A stretch of 64,000 nt of DNA, taken from assembly GCF_002934455.1 (NCBI RefSeq), contig NZ_PTIR01000003.1, positions 1 to 64,000 of the forward strand, given 5' to 3'. This DNA is from Trinickia symbiotica. Its GTDB lineage: Bacteria; Pseudomonadota; Gammaproteobacteria; Burkholderiales; Burkholderiaceae. Position 1 is the first letter of the stretch, and each line of letters opens with the position of its first letter. Below the pieces are notes generated by a model. It ran no database searches. It saw nothing but the letters and a program-made list of their open reading frames with translations, and was not told the DNA's origin. The translations under genes and the position numbers were made by a program. Below, piece after piece: positions 8,098 to 15,498 of this stretch.

Positions 8098-8868
8098 ATG
8101 AGCCAACCGCTACTTGAAGTACGGAATGTGTCGATTCGCTTCGGCGGCGTCGAGGCGCTCAAGAAGGTGTCGATGGAGGTCTATCCGGGAGAGGTCGTCG
8201 CACTGTGCGGGGACAACGGTGCGGGCAAGTCGACATTAATCAAGATCATCTCAGGCGTTTATCAGCCCAGCGAAGGCCAAGTCTATTTTGATGGCGAACC
8301 ACTCGATATGCGCGATCCGCATGACGCGCGTGCCAAGGGCATCGAGACGATCTACCAGGATCTTGCGCTTGCCGACAATCTCGACGTCGGCAGCAACATC
8401 TTCCTGGGGCGTGAACCGTTGAACCGACGGTTTGGCGTAAGCACGATCGATCGGCCGCGCATGGCCGCAGTGGCGCGCGAGGTGCTGGACCAGCTCGACA
8501 TTGTGATACCGCAAAAGAAGATCTACGGTCCCGTCAAGATGCTCTCGGGCGGACAGCGCCAAGCCATCGCCATCGGACGCGCGATTTACTGGAACGCACG
8601 GGTCTTGATCATGGACGAGCCCACGGCAGCTCTTGGCGTGCCCGAGCAGAGAAAAGTGATGGAACTGATCCTTGGGCTCAAGAAGAAAGGCGTCTCCGTC
8701 ATCCTGATTTCACATAATTTGCACGATATCTTCAGTGTGTCGGATCGAATCGTCGTGCTGCGGCGCGGTGAGGCGGTCGGAGAAAAACGTGTTTCCGAAA
8801 CCGATGGCGAATCGGTGGTCAAGATGATGGTCGGCGACGAGTACGCCGCAACGAAGTCGGCTGCTTGA
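8098..8868 (+). CDS. Sugar ABC transporter ATPase, single domain (FrcA-like)
   Basis: This 256-residue ABC ATPase has Walker A GDNGAGKST (residues 38-46), Q-loop in IYQDLAL, signature LSGGQRQ (148-154) and Walker B LIMDEPTAAL (169-178). RbsA-type importers of this class usually have two fused ATPase domains of about 500 residues. This protein has one, as in fructose (FrcA) or some xylose importers, and must act as a homodimer. It completes the LacI-controlled importer operon. A terminator follows at 8965-8985. Confidence 0.92.
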   Translation: MSQPLLEVRNVSIRFGGVEALKKVSMEVYPGEVVALCGDNGAGKSTLIKIISGVYQPSEGQVYFDGEPLDMRDPHDARAKGIETIYQDLALADNLDVGSNIFLGREPLNRRFGVSTIDRPRMAAVAREVLDQLDIVIPQKKIYGPVKMLSGGQRQAIAIGRAIYWNARVLIMDEPTAALGVPEQRKVMELILGLKKKGVSVILISHNLHDIFSVSDRIVVLRRGEAVGEKRVSETDGESVVKMMVGDEYAATKSAA

Positions 8869-8960
8869 GAAAAAACGGCCGTCACGAGGTTCCCTCTTCA
8901 AGCCGGAACGTACGCCTGGCGGAAGCTGGTCGCGCAGCATTCTGAATTGGTGCTTCACTG

Positions 8961-9557
8961 CTACGCGGGCAAGAGGCCCGCTTTTCGATAGTTGTCGATC
9001 AGTGCGTCATAGAGGGAGAGATCGGAACGGCTCCTTGCGATGAGCTGAGCGCCGGCGATCGCGGCAAAGATCGCTCGAGCCCGGTGTTTGCTCTCCCGAG
9101 AACCGACTACTGCCGCCGCGGACAGAACCTTGCTCAGCCACGCCACATTGACGTCGGCGAAGGTCCGGACTTCTTTCATCACCACTTCCGGGAGGTCGTC
9201 GGTTTCGGCGGCCATGAAGCTGCAAAGGCATATGCGATTGCCGGTCTCGAGCGCCTTGCGGAATGTATCTGGATAGTGACGCAGGCAGTGCAGCGGATCC
9301 TGCGATTTTGTCAGCATGTCATCCAGAGCCGCCGCTGACTCTTCCCAGTAACGTCTTGCTACCGCTGCGCCGAGATCGGCCTTGCTCTCGAAGTGGTGGT
9401 AGATGCTCGCGGCCTTGATACCCACCTCGTCCGCCAGATCACGATAATTCAACCCGCCGTAGCCGTGTGTCTGCGCGAGCCTCGTCGCGGCTACGAGGAT
9501 TCTCTCTCTCGAGTTCGGGCTCGCGTCATTCCTCACTGCTTCAGCCTCCGCAAACAT
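8961..9557 (-). CDS. TetR/AcrR-family repressor
   Basis: This 198-residue regulator has an N-terminal TetR helix-turn-helix around residues 18-60 (YRDLADEVGIKAASIYHHFESKADL), followed by an all-helical ligand domain. It is divergent from a GST-family gene, and an 18-bp palindrome at 9599-9616 lies between them, so it probably represses that gene and itself. Its 3' end overlaps the terminator hairpin of the convergent importer operon. Confidence 0.92.
   Translation of the reverse strand: MFAEAEAVRNDASPNSRERILVAATRLAQTHGYGGLNYRDLADEVGIKAASIYHHFESKADLGAAVARRYWEESAAALDDMLTKSQDPLHCLRHYPDTFRKALETGNRICLCSFMAAETDDLPEVVMKEVRTFADVNVAWLSKVLSAAAVVGSRESKHRARAIFAAIAGAQLIARSRSDLSLYDALIDNYRKAGLLPA
8965..8985 (+). 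terminator. Intrinsic terminator of the importer operon
   Basis: GCGGGC (8965-8970) pairs with GCCCGC (8976-8981) around a five-base loop and is followed by TTTT. On the plus strand it ends the ABC operon. The same bases encode the last residues (AGLLPA) of the convergent TetR gene, so the hairpin is embedded in coding sequence. Confidence 0.6.
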
Positions 9558-9567
9558 GAAACGGGTG

Positions 9568-9596
9568 TTGACACCGCGTATTGTACCTTATATGGT
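9568..9596 (+). promoter_or_regulatory. Promoter of the GST gene
   Basis: TTGACA (9568-9573) is followed after 17 bp by TATGGT (9591-9596). The palindromic TetR operator begins three bases later, so a bound repressor would block initiation. Confidence 0.55.
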
Positions 9597-9598
9597 TA

Positions 9599-9616
9599 AC
9601 CTAACGAACGTTAGGT
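9599..9616. promoter_or_regulatory. TetR operator palindrome
   Basis: ACCTAACG (9599-9606) and CGTTAGGT (9609-9616) are perfect 8-bp inverted arms around AA. The site lies between the divergent tetR and GST genes directly after the promoter elements, as expected for TetR-family autoregulation. Confidence 0.75.
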
Positions 9617-9681
9617 AGATGTGTGGGCGACGCGTCTTCGCGCTGCCCCATCCGATGCAACCGACTACGGAGCGGCCCGCA

Positions 9682-10371
9682 ATGACTTCCAATATCGCCA
9701 ATTTCGATGCAGTGTCACTGCCAGTGATGAAGGTCTACGACTTCCCGACAGGGCCCTATCCAACACGTGTCCGCATCGCCCTGGCCGAAAAAGGGCTGCA
9801 ATCGCGCGTCGAGTTCGTGATAGTTGATCTTTACAAGGGAGAGCATAAAAGGCCCGAGTTCATCGCGGGCAAAAACTATTCGGGCACGCTGCCTGTCCTT
9901 GAACTCGATGACGGGACCTGTATTGCCGAGTGCACTGCCATTACCGAATACCTCGACGCGCTCGATGGCGTGCCTACGCTCACGGGAAGCACACCGCGCG
10001 AAAAAGGCATCGTCCACATGATGAGCAAGCGCGCCGAGTTGGAGCTGCTCGATGCCATCAGCGTCTATTTCCATCACGGCACGCCGGGGTTAGGCCCCAC
10101 TGTGGAAACATATCAAAACCCCGAGTGGGGGTTCCGTCAACGCGACAAAGCGCTGAGGGGCATGCGCTACTTTGATGCTGTTCTGCAAGGGCAACCGTAT
10201 GTCGCGGGCGAGACTTTCTCGATGGCCGACATCACTGTCATCGGTGGTTTGATCTTTGCGATGCTGGTGGAGCTGCCGGTGCCTGAGGAGTATGAGGCAC
10301 TTCACGCCTGGTACGGAAGAATGCTGCAGCGTGAGAGCGTTAGGAATCAGCCGGTGTTCGCGAACCCCTGA
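9682..10371 (+). CDS. Glutathione S-transferase family protein
   Basis: The start at 9682 is chosen because GGAG (9669-9672) precedes it at a normal distance, whereas upstream in-frame starts have none. The 229-residue product has an N-terminal thioredoxin-like GSH-binding domain (KVYDFPTGPYPTRVRIALAEK, then GTLPVLELDDG and ECTAITEYLD) and a helical C-terminal domain with the MADI (SMADITVIG) motif. It conjugates or reduces electrophiles with glutathione. It is probably derepressed when the divergent TetR protein binds an inducer. A fragment of a close homologue is at 2510-2557. Confidence 0.88.
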   Translation: MTSNIANFDAVSLPVMKVYDFPTGPYPTRVRIALAEKGLQSRVEFVIVDLYKGEHKRPEFIAGKNYSGTLPVLELDDGTCIAECTAITEYLDALDGVPTLTGSTPREKGIVHMMSKRAELELLDAISVYFHHGTPGLGPTVETYQNPEWGFRQRDKALRGMRYFDAVLQGQPYVAGETFSMADITVIGGLIFAMLVELPVPEEYEALHAWYGRMLQRESVRNQPVFANP

Positions 10372-10547
10372 CCCGAGCCGTAACTGACCGGCACGAACCA
10401 GTGCTGCAACGAAACGCGCGGACGCAGCAATCTATCGCGGCCTAAGCCGGCTTTCGCCGAACAGTCGGCTCGATGCGACCTCAAAACTTACCGAGTTCGC
10501 AATGAAGCAATGGCGATGCGCGAGTTGGTGTCTTCTTCCAGGCATGG

Positions 10548-11342
10548 TCACGTGCGAGTTTCTCGCATCGAAGATCTTAGGTACGTTCCCGAAAGAAAGG
10601 CCACGCAAAGCGGAAAGAGAACGTATCGCGAGGCAATCGACAAAATCTGAGAAACGAGTCCGTATGAACCGTCAATTCCGGCAGCACCGAAGAACGAGAA
10701 GTACCAGAATGCCGTGAAGGCGATGACGACGGCCAAGTTCACGACCGAGCCCTTCGCAATTTGCGCATGGGCTTTGGCGAACATGCGGGCGAAAAAATGC
10801 CAGGTGATGAAACCGGAGACCGCCATCACGAACGGAAACAATGTCCAAACCGAAACTCCGAAGCCGCGCGCCCCCAAGGCGATGTCCGCATGCGTGGTGA
10901 TGGCTCGAATCGGCACGTAGCTCCACACGTTGGCTGCGCACATCAGTGACAGCCAATAGATGAACATCAGAAGGTAGCGCCGCGACATGAGAGCGGATCG
11001 CGATGCGATTGCATAGAGAAGGAAGTAGAGAGCCCCGTTACCGACGAACGGGCCCGCGAGGGCGATGACGGCCGCGCTGGGCCCGTGACCTCCGGCGAAG
11101 ATAGTGCTGTATTTGACGTTGTCGTCGACATCCCCGAGCAGGATCACGTTGGAGAAGGTTGCGGGGCCGTAGTTGATACCGAAGGGCTCGCTCATCCACC
11201 CCAGAGACCAAGCCATGAGGCTGTGCGTGTATTCGTGCACCAAGTAGGCCACCGCATGGGCTAAGAGTGCGAACAGAAGTGTTGCAGTAGCGAAAACGAA
11301 ATGCGCTCTGTCGACGGTAGCCTGCGATGACGATTCAGTCAC
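10548..11342 (-). CDS. Integral membrane protein with HEYTH motif, M50-like
   Basis: This 264-residue protein has about six hydrophobic segments. The first contains HEYTH (H36-E37-H40), matching the HExxH zinc motif that site-2 proteases carry inside a membrane helix. A later LAGPFVGN (91-98) resembles the GPxxN element of the same family. The third metal ligand (Asp in NPDG or LDG) is not evident, so peptidase activity is unproven. It stands alone between a GST gene and another GST-like gene. The 176 bp downstream (10372-10547) contains nothing recognisable. Confidence 0.6.
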   Translation of the reverse strand: MTESSSQATVDRAHFVFATATLLFALLAHAVAYLVHEYTHSLMAWSLGWMSEPFGINYGPATFSNVILLGDVDDNVKYSTIFAGGHGPSAAVIALAGPFVGNGALYFLLYAIASRSALMSRRYLLMFIYWLSLMCAANVWSYVPIRAITTHADIALGARGFGVSVWTLFPFVMAVSGFITWHFFARMFAKAHAQIAKGSVVNLAVVIAFTAFWYFSFFGAAGIDGSYGLVSQILSIASRYVLFPLCVAFLSGTYLRSSMRETRT

Positions 11343-11500
11343 GATTGCACCTTCCTTGGAAAATTACCGCAGCCTGGATGCTGCGCGCTGGCGTCTGTCC
11401 TGCTCACCCGAGAGAATATCCGGGTCATGCCGACATCACGCGCCCCCGGCGCAGACTCATGAATGCCACCAGGATCCCCTGTCCAATGCCGGCGCGCAAG

Positions 11501-12196
11501 TTAGCGGCTGTCGATCCTCTCGTGTATCGCCTCGCAATGGCGAACGAGGTTCCGCCGCGACAGCACATACTGCTTCAGCGGCGTATCGATTTCGTAGAAG
11601 TAGATGTTGGCGACAAAGCCATAAATCGCGGCATCGACCGAGGCTGGCTCAGGCCCAAACACGAACCCGCTGTCGCCGAGCAGATCGGCCACGACGCGCA
11701 GATCGCCGATGCCGCGCTCGTACACCTGTTCCGGTTCGTAGCGGCCGATGCCCTGATAGTAATACCGCAGCCGGTTGTACTCGCTCGCGGCCTCGAGGTC
11801 GCTCGCGGCGACTTCGGGGTGAGCCGCCATGAAGGCGTTAAAAAACTTTGGACGGAAGCGCTCGTCGCGCCAGCGCGAAAAGCTCATCGGCCAGTAGAGG
11901 TCGTCGAGGGTGCGTCGCACCAAAAAGTCGAGATTTGCTTGACCTGGGGAAAGCGCGCTATCAATGCGCAGGCCGTGCTTGCGCTTCAGGTATGCGATGA
12001 TGGTATCGCTGTCGCCGATCGCTTTGTCGCCGTCGGCCAGATACGGCAGTTGTCCGCGCGGCGCGTGCTTCGGGTCGAGAATGTGCCCGTGCTCGAACCC
12101 CAGCGCGCATAGGCGCATGAACGCATACACCTTCAGACCAAACGGATTGTTGTCGGCCACGCCGAACAGGTTCGGATAGGAGTAGAGCGTCGGCAT
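11501..12196 (-). CDS. GST-like protein with thioredoxin-fold N-terminus
   Basis: The ATG at 12196 is preferred because GGGGAGG lies a few bases upstream, although a GTG at 12220 is possible. The 231-residue protein starts PTLYSYPNLFGVADNNPFGLK and has a GST N-terminal-like fold with GDSDTIIAYL in the glutathione-binding position. The helical C-terminal domain resembles metaxin/Tom37-like or FAXC-type GSTs common in proteobacteria. A catalytic Ser/Cys is not obvious. The function is uncertain and it appears monocistronic. Confidence 0.75.
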   Translation of the reverse strand: MPTLYSYPNLFGVADNNPFGLKVYAFMRLCALGFEHGHILDPKHAPRGQLPYLADGDKAIGDSDTIIAYLKRKHGLRIDSALSPGQANLDFLVRRTLDDLYWPMSFSRWRDERFRPKFFNAFMAAHPEVAASDLEAASEYNRLRYYYQGIGRYEPEQVYERGIGDLRVVADLLGDSGFVFGPEPASVDAAIYGFVANIYFYEIDTPLKQYVLSRRNLVRHCEAIHERIDSR

Positions 12197-12220
12197 GTGC
12201 CTCCCCAAGGATGGCGACAC

Positions 12221-12629
12221 GCGGCCGCCTATATGATCTTAGCATACGAATCGCCGATCGATAGTGGCCCAGCGAATGCAGGAAGCTTGCTCCACACTGG
12301 ACGCTACCGCCTACCGGACTTGATCATAGCTTGTCCGGTCTCTCGTACATAACCCTTACGCGGCGACCTGATGTCCGATCAGTGCTTCGGCCGAAAGGAA
12401 CAATCCATCAAGATGATGGGGCCAATAAAATGGTGCACCGGGCGTCCCATGTCTGGGTGAAGCCGACCTTAGAATGTCATTGCGGGGCGCTGCTTAAACA
12501 GCAGTTCCTGGCCAAACCCGGAAGCCCATCATTGAGCGACGAACGTGAAGCCCGCGCCGAGTTCGAGCAGGAATTGCCAACGGTGGAATTTGCATTGTTT
12601 GAGATAGCGGCTTGCCGGCTCTACCGCGT
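12221..12629. other. 409-bp region without an intact gene
   Basis: No conserved protein was recognised in any frame. The stretch at 12510-12540 (GGCCAAACCCGGAAGCCC followed by ATCATTGAGCGAC) resembles 17562-17591, another decayed region flanking a mobile-looking module. With the LysR remnant on its right, the region looks like degraded coding sequence. Confidence 0.4.
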
Positions 12630-12815
12630 TCATGAACACATCCCCTCGCGCTCAAGCCAAGAACGGAACATCACGACCAGTTCATCGCCAGCCTTCGCGT
12701 CGGCGACATAAGTGCAATAGCTGCGCGACGGGAGCCGAGGGCCGTCGAACGGTGCGACGAGCCGGCCCGCGGCGAAGGCGCGCAAGGCGTTGAGCGGAGG
12801 CAATACCCGTTTCAT
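12630..12815 (-). pseudogene. LysR-family regulator remnant with internal deletion
   Basis: The 61-residue frame begins MKRVLPPLNALRAFAAGRL, the start of a GcvA-type LysR helix-turn-helix. It then jumps directly to a C-terminal LysR effector-domain segment (GRLVAPFDGPRLPSRSYC, then FRSWLEREG). A normal LysR protein has about 300 residues, so roughly 240 codons are missing and most of the DNA-binding and ligand domains are gone. The frame is still open, consistent with a single in-frame deletion. Confidence 0.65.
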
Positions 12816-13153
12816 CGATATGACGCTGGCAAGACCGTGGCAAGAGTTTTTCTAACGCGGTCCGCCAATTTATCTGGTTTGTTGTGGCCGGGGCAGGCCG
12901 TCACGCACAGTCCGCACGAACGGCATGCGTCGGCGTTCGGCGTGTAGGCGACCTGCATGCCGTGCACGCGCAGCTTGAAACGATGCAGCGCGCCGAGGCC
13001 GCGGTAATCGGCCTCGTCGATACGCCGGATCTCGAATACTTTCTCGGGGCAGACTGCGAGGCAATCTCCCTTACCCTCGCAGCGGCGCAGATCGACAGTC
13101 GGCACGATCACGCCCGGCGGCTGCTTGCAGGCAGTAGTCGACGTATCGCTCAT
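12812..13153 (-). CDS. Ferredoxin, two cluster-binding motifs
   Basis: This 113-residue protein has CEGKGDCLAVCP near the N-terminus and a full CRSCGLCVTACP motif near the C-terminus. The first motif lacks the second Cys of CxxCxxC (Lys instead), a pattern seen in 7Fe-type and related ferredoxins, so it may hold a 3Fe-4S or altered cluster beside a 4Fe-4S cluster. The start MSDTS at 13153 almost abuts the stop of the preceding gene, and the ORF can be read 11 codons further upstream. It is the third gene of the ECF sigma operon. Its redox partner is unknown. Confidence 0.85.
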   Translation of the reverse strand: MSDTSTTACKQPPGVIVPTVDLRRCEGKGDCLAVCPEKVFEIRRIDEADYRGLGALHRFKLRVHGMQVAYTPNADACRSCGLCVTACPGHNKPDKLADRVRKTLATVLPASYR

Positions 13154-13154
13154 G

Positions 13155-13469
13155 TCATTCCCCTTTCGGCGCTTCGCGCCGCGCATGCCATGCCGAGCGG
13201 AAACGCTCGCGCTCCTCGGGCGTCATCGCTTCCCACTTGCGCCAATGGTGCTTGTGGCGCCAGCCGCCGCCGTGGCCGCGAAACCCGCCGAAGAGGATCC
13301 GGCTCAGCACGAGCAAGCCGAGCGCATGCGCGAAATCGATCGTACGCGCGCCGACGAAGAGCGCGGGCATAACCCAGTTCCACAAGAGCGTGACCCCCCA
13401 TCCAAGCGCGCCGATCGCCACGAGTACAAGCGCGGCCTTGCCGGCACATCTGATATTGCGGTAATTCAT
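13155..13469 (-). CDS. Small two-helix membrane protein, possible sigma partner
   Basis: This 104-residue protein has two predicted membrane helices (about residues 12-34 and 44-62) and then a charged, His-rich tail, GGGWRHKHHWRKWEAMTPEE, ending in RERFRSAWHARRE. Similar small proteins commonly follow ECF sigma genes in proteobacteria, but I know of no assigned function. Position directly after the sigma gene and before a ferredoxin suggests a membrane regulator (anti-sigma-like) or sensor; this is inference. Confidence 0.65.
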   Translation of the reverse strand: MNYRNIRCAGKAALVLVAIGALGWGVTLLWNWVMPALFVGARTIDFAHALGLLVLSRILFGGFRGHGGGWRHKHHWRKWEAMTPEERERFRSAWHARREAPKGE

Positions 13470-13481
13470 CGATCGGCTCCG

Positions 13482-14066
13482 TTAGAAATCGAGTTCCTCA
13501 TAGGTGTCCTGTAATCGCGCGCGCAGGTGCAGCACCGCGTAGCGCTTGCGTGCGAGCAGCGTGTTGATCGCCACGCCGGTTTGCGCCGCCATGTCCTTAA
13601 AACTTCGCCCTTCCAGTTCATGCGCGATAAACACCTCGCGCTGATTTGCGGGCAATTCGTCGAGCGCTGCTTGCAGCGCCTCCAGCAAGACGCTCCGTGC
13701 GTAGAGCGCTTCGGGGCCGGCATCGTGAGCAGGCAGCGCCAGATCCAGCCTGTAGTCGTCCTCGTCCGAGGTGGCGTCGCCCTCGAACAGCTCGACGAGC
13801 GGCTGTTCTTTCTTCTTGCGGAAGCGGTCGATGATGCGATTGCGGGCGACGCGAAAGAGCCACGCGCTTGCCTGCTCGATCGGCGCGGGCAGACGGTAGG
13901 CTTGCACGAATTCGTGGAACACGTCCTGCAGGATGTCTTCGGCGTCGCTCGGGTCACGCACACGGCGCCGGATGAAATTCCCGAGCCTGGTGCGCTCGCG
14001 CATGAACGTCGCGGTCATGTCGCGGTCTCGTTCGTTCATCGGGTCCAAAGTGAATGGAGGGTCCAT
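13482..14066 (-). CDS. ECF-type RNA polymerase sigma factor
   Basis: This 194-residue sigma-70 family member has region 2 at about residues 25-95 (DAEDILQDVFHEFV, then WLFRVARNRIIDRFRKKK) and region 4 at about 130-185 (LPANQREVFIAHELEGRSF). No sigma-3 domain is present, which defines the ECF group. It heads a three-gene leftward operon with a small membrane protein and a ferredoxin. The start at 14066 lacks a clear ribosome-binding site; the internal ATG at 14039 is an alternative. Confidence 0.88.
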   Translation of the reverse strand: MDPPFTLDPMNERDRDMTATFMRERTRLGNFIRRRVRDPSDAEDILQDVFHEFVQAYRLPAPIEQASAWLFRVARNRIIDRFRKKKEQPLVELFEGDATSDEDDYRLDLALPAHDAGPEALYARSVLLEALQAALDELPANQREVFIAHELEGRSFKDMAAQTGVAINTLLARKRYAVLHLRARLQDTYEELDF

Positions 14067-14307
14067 GCGCTTGAAGACGAATGGGGCGGGTGGATATTGT
14101 GGATGGCCGGAGGAATTTTTTCGGGAAATGTCGTGGCCATTGGGACCGCCGCAAAAACATCAGCGAGATAGCATGGTCCTTGCGTCCTTTGCCTTACGCC
14201 ACTAGGCCGCCGTCCACGGTGGCTTCCGCTTCGGCGCACTCTCGGCTTGGCGTCAGCGTATGCTTTGACGAGCGATCATGGGCCAATATGGCAGGAGGGA
14301 GGCAATC

Positions 14308-14550
14308 ATGGATCTTTTGAAGGAGCAGGCGGCACTCGCCAAGGCTGATGCTGATCTGGTGGATGCAAACGAGCGGATCCGTAGACAAGCGTCGTTGATC
14401 GCAGACCTTCAGCGCGATGGTCACGACACGGCCGCTGCAGCGGAACTCCTCAGAACTTTACAGTCGACACGGGAGGCCATGATCGCGCATCGGACGCTGA
14501 TCGTTCAAACCATCGAAGACATCAAAGCGGGGAAGTTTCGTGATTTCTAG
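14308..14550 (+). CDS. Small helical protein of unknown function
   Basis: This 80-residue protein starts at an ATG behind GGAGGGAGG. It is predicted to be almost entirely alpha-helical, with heptad-like spacing (LLKEQAALAKADADLVDANE, then RRQASLIADLQRDG) and a conserved-looking C-terminus KAGKFRDF. It is divergent from the ECF sigma operon. No function is recognised; it may be a cytoplasmic coiled-coil protein. Confidence 0.55.
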   Translation: MDLLKEQAALAKADADLVDANERIRRQASLIADLQRDGHDTAAAAELLRTLQSTREAMIAHRTLIVQTIEDIKAGKFRDF

Positions 14551-14560
14551 CGGGGCCACG

Positions 14561-14712
14561 CGCCCCCGGTCGCGAGCGAGAATGGGCCGGGCGCTTCGGG
14601 ATCGGGCGGCGCCGTCGGCGGGACGATGTCCTTGATCGCGCCCATCGGCAAGCGCCGCCAATCGTTCTCGGCCATGCCGCGCCAGCAGAAAGCGACCCGC
14701 GCGCCCGGCTTG
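14561..14712 (-). pseudogene. Remnant of a SAM methyltransferase gene
   Basis: On the minus strand this stretch encodes RVAFCWRGMAENDW, then RRLPMGAIKDIVPPTAPPD and PEAPGPFS. It parallels RVAFVCWRGAAENDWVRLPM onward of the intact methyltransferase at 16533-17396, including at the DNA level. It is in inverted orientation to the intact gene, lacks the SAM-binding half, and has small indels. It lies immediately downstream of the TetR gene that belongs to the same module. Confidence 0.75.
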
Positions 14713-14734
14713 TCCTAATCCGTCCTTAACTAGA

Positions 14735-15385
14735 CTATCCGTCCGCGTCGTCGTTGCCACCGTGCGCGGCGATGAACATGGCGACGGCCGACCGGCAATA
14801 GGATTCGATTTCGTTGTCGTCCTCCGCTCTCGCCTGATCGAAGCGAGCGATTACCAGGAGATCGGATCCTTTGAAAAGCGCGGCAAACAAGCGGGCGGAC
14901 CGGAGAGGATCGGGCACGTTCAGAACCGCCTTCGCGTGCAACTGACGCAACAGGGCCTCGATTTGGGCGATGACATGGGCGGGGCCGGCTTCGTAATGGA
15001 GCTTACTTAACGACTTTTGATTCGTCTTGTCGGCCGTGACCATGGCTTCGACACTGCGGACGTCTGATCTCAACAGCGTGCGAAGCAGTAATGATCCCAC
15101 CGCCATGAGCTGATCTTCGACCGAACCGTCGACGCCTTCAAGAAGGGTCTGTGGTGCAAACAGCTGATGGCAGCCGGCCGCGATGGCCGCGCTGAACAGC
15201 GCCTCCTTGTTCTCGAAGCGCCGATAGATGCTGAGCTTGGATATCTTCGCCCGCTGGGCGACTTTGTCCAATGTCGTCGCTTGAAAACCCAATTCCACAA
15301 AGAGTTCGCGCGCGACGTCGACGATCGTTTGGCCAAGCGCCTCGTTGGCGGGCCGGCCGCGCCGGGCCTGGCTATTTTTGGTCAC
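14735..15385 (-). CDS. TetR/AcrR-family repressor
   Basis: The GTG start at 15385 gives 216 residues beginning TKNSQARRGRPANEA; a longer ORF from 15481 would run across the operator region and is less likely. The helix-turn-helix is at about residues 20-65 (TTLDKVAQRAKISKLSIYRR), followed by a TetR_C-like helical domain. It is divergent from an FAD oxidoreductase, and two matching inverted-repeat sites between them suggest autoregulation and control of the neighbour. Confidence 0.85.
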   Translation of the reverse strand: MTKNSQARRGRPANEALGQTIVDVARELFVELGFQATTLDKVAQRAKISKLSIYRRFENKEALFSAAIAAGCHQLFAPQTLLEGVDGSVEDQLMAVGSLLLRTLLRSDVRSVEAMVTADKTNQKSLSKLHYEAGPAHVIAQIEALLRQLHAKAVLNVPDPLRSARLFAALFKGSDLLVIARFDQARAEDDNEIESYCRSAVAMFIAAHGGNDDADG

Positions 15386-15394
15386 GGCAATTCC

Positions 15395-15442
15395 AGTACT
15401 TGACAGTATCTCAACTCTTCGATTAGGATACCACACAGTATC
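15395..15442. promoter_or_regulatory. Tandem TetR operators over the oxidoreductase promoter
   Basis: Two similar sites have the form TAC-N6-GTATC: GTAC-TTGACA-GTATC (15396-15410) and GATAC-CACACA-GTATC (15427-15442, perfect 5-bp arms). The first contains a TTGACA that can serve as a -35 box, followed after 18 bp by TAGGAT (15424-15429). Both sites would therefore overlap the rightward promoter. Confidence 0.6.
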
Positions 15443-15498
15443 TAAATTATGCAAGCGAGCCCCAACCGAACCCTCATCCACACACGGAGGCCATCACC

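Noticed and set aside
12331-12711. 126-codon plus-strand frame in the gene-poor region
   Set aside because: No start signals or recognisable domain, and its end is antisense to the LysR remnant; probably chance in decayed DNA.
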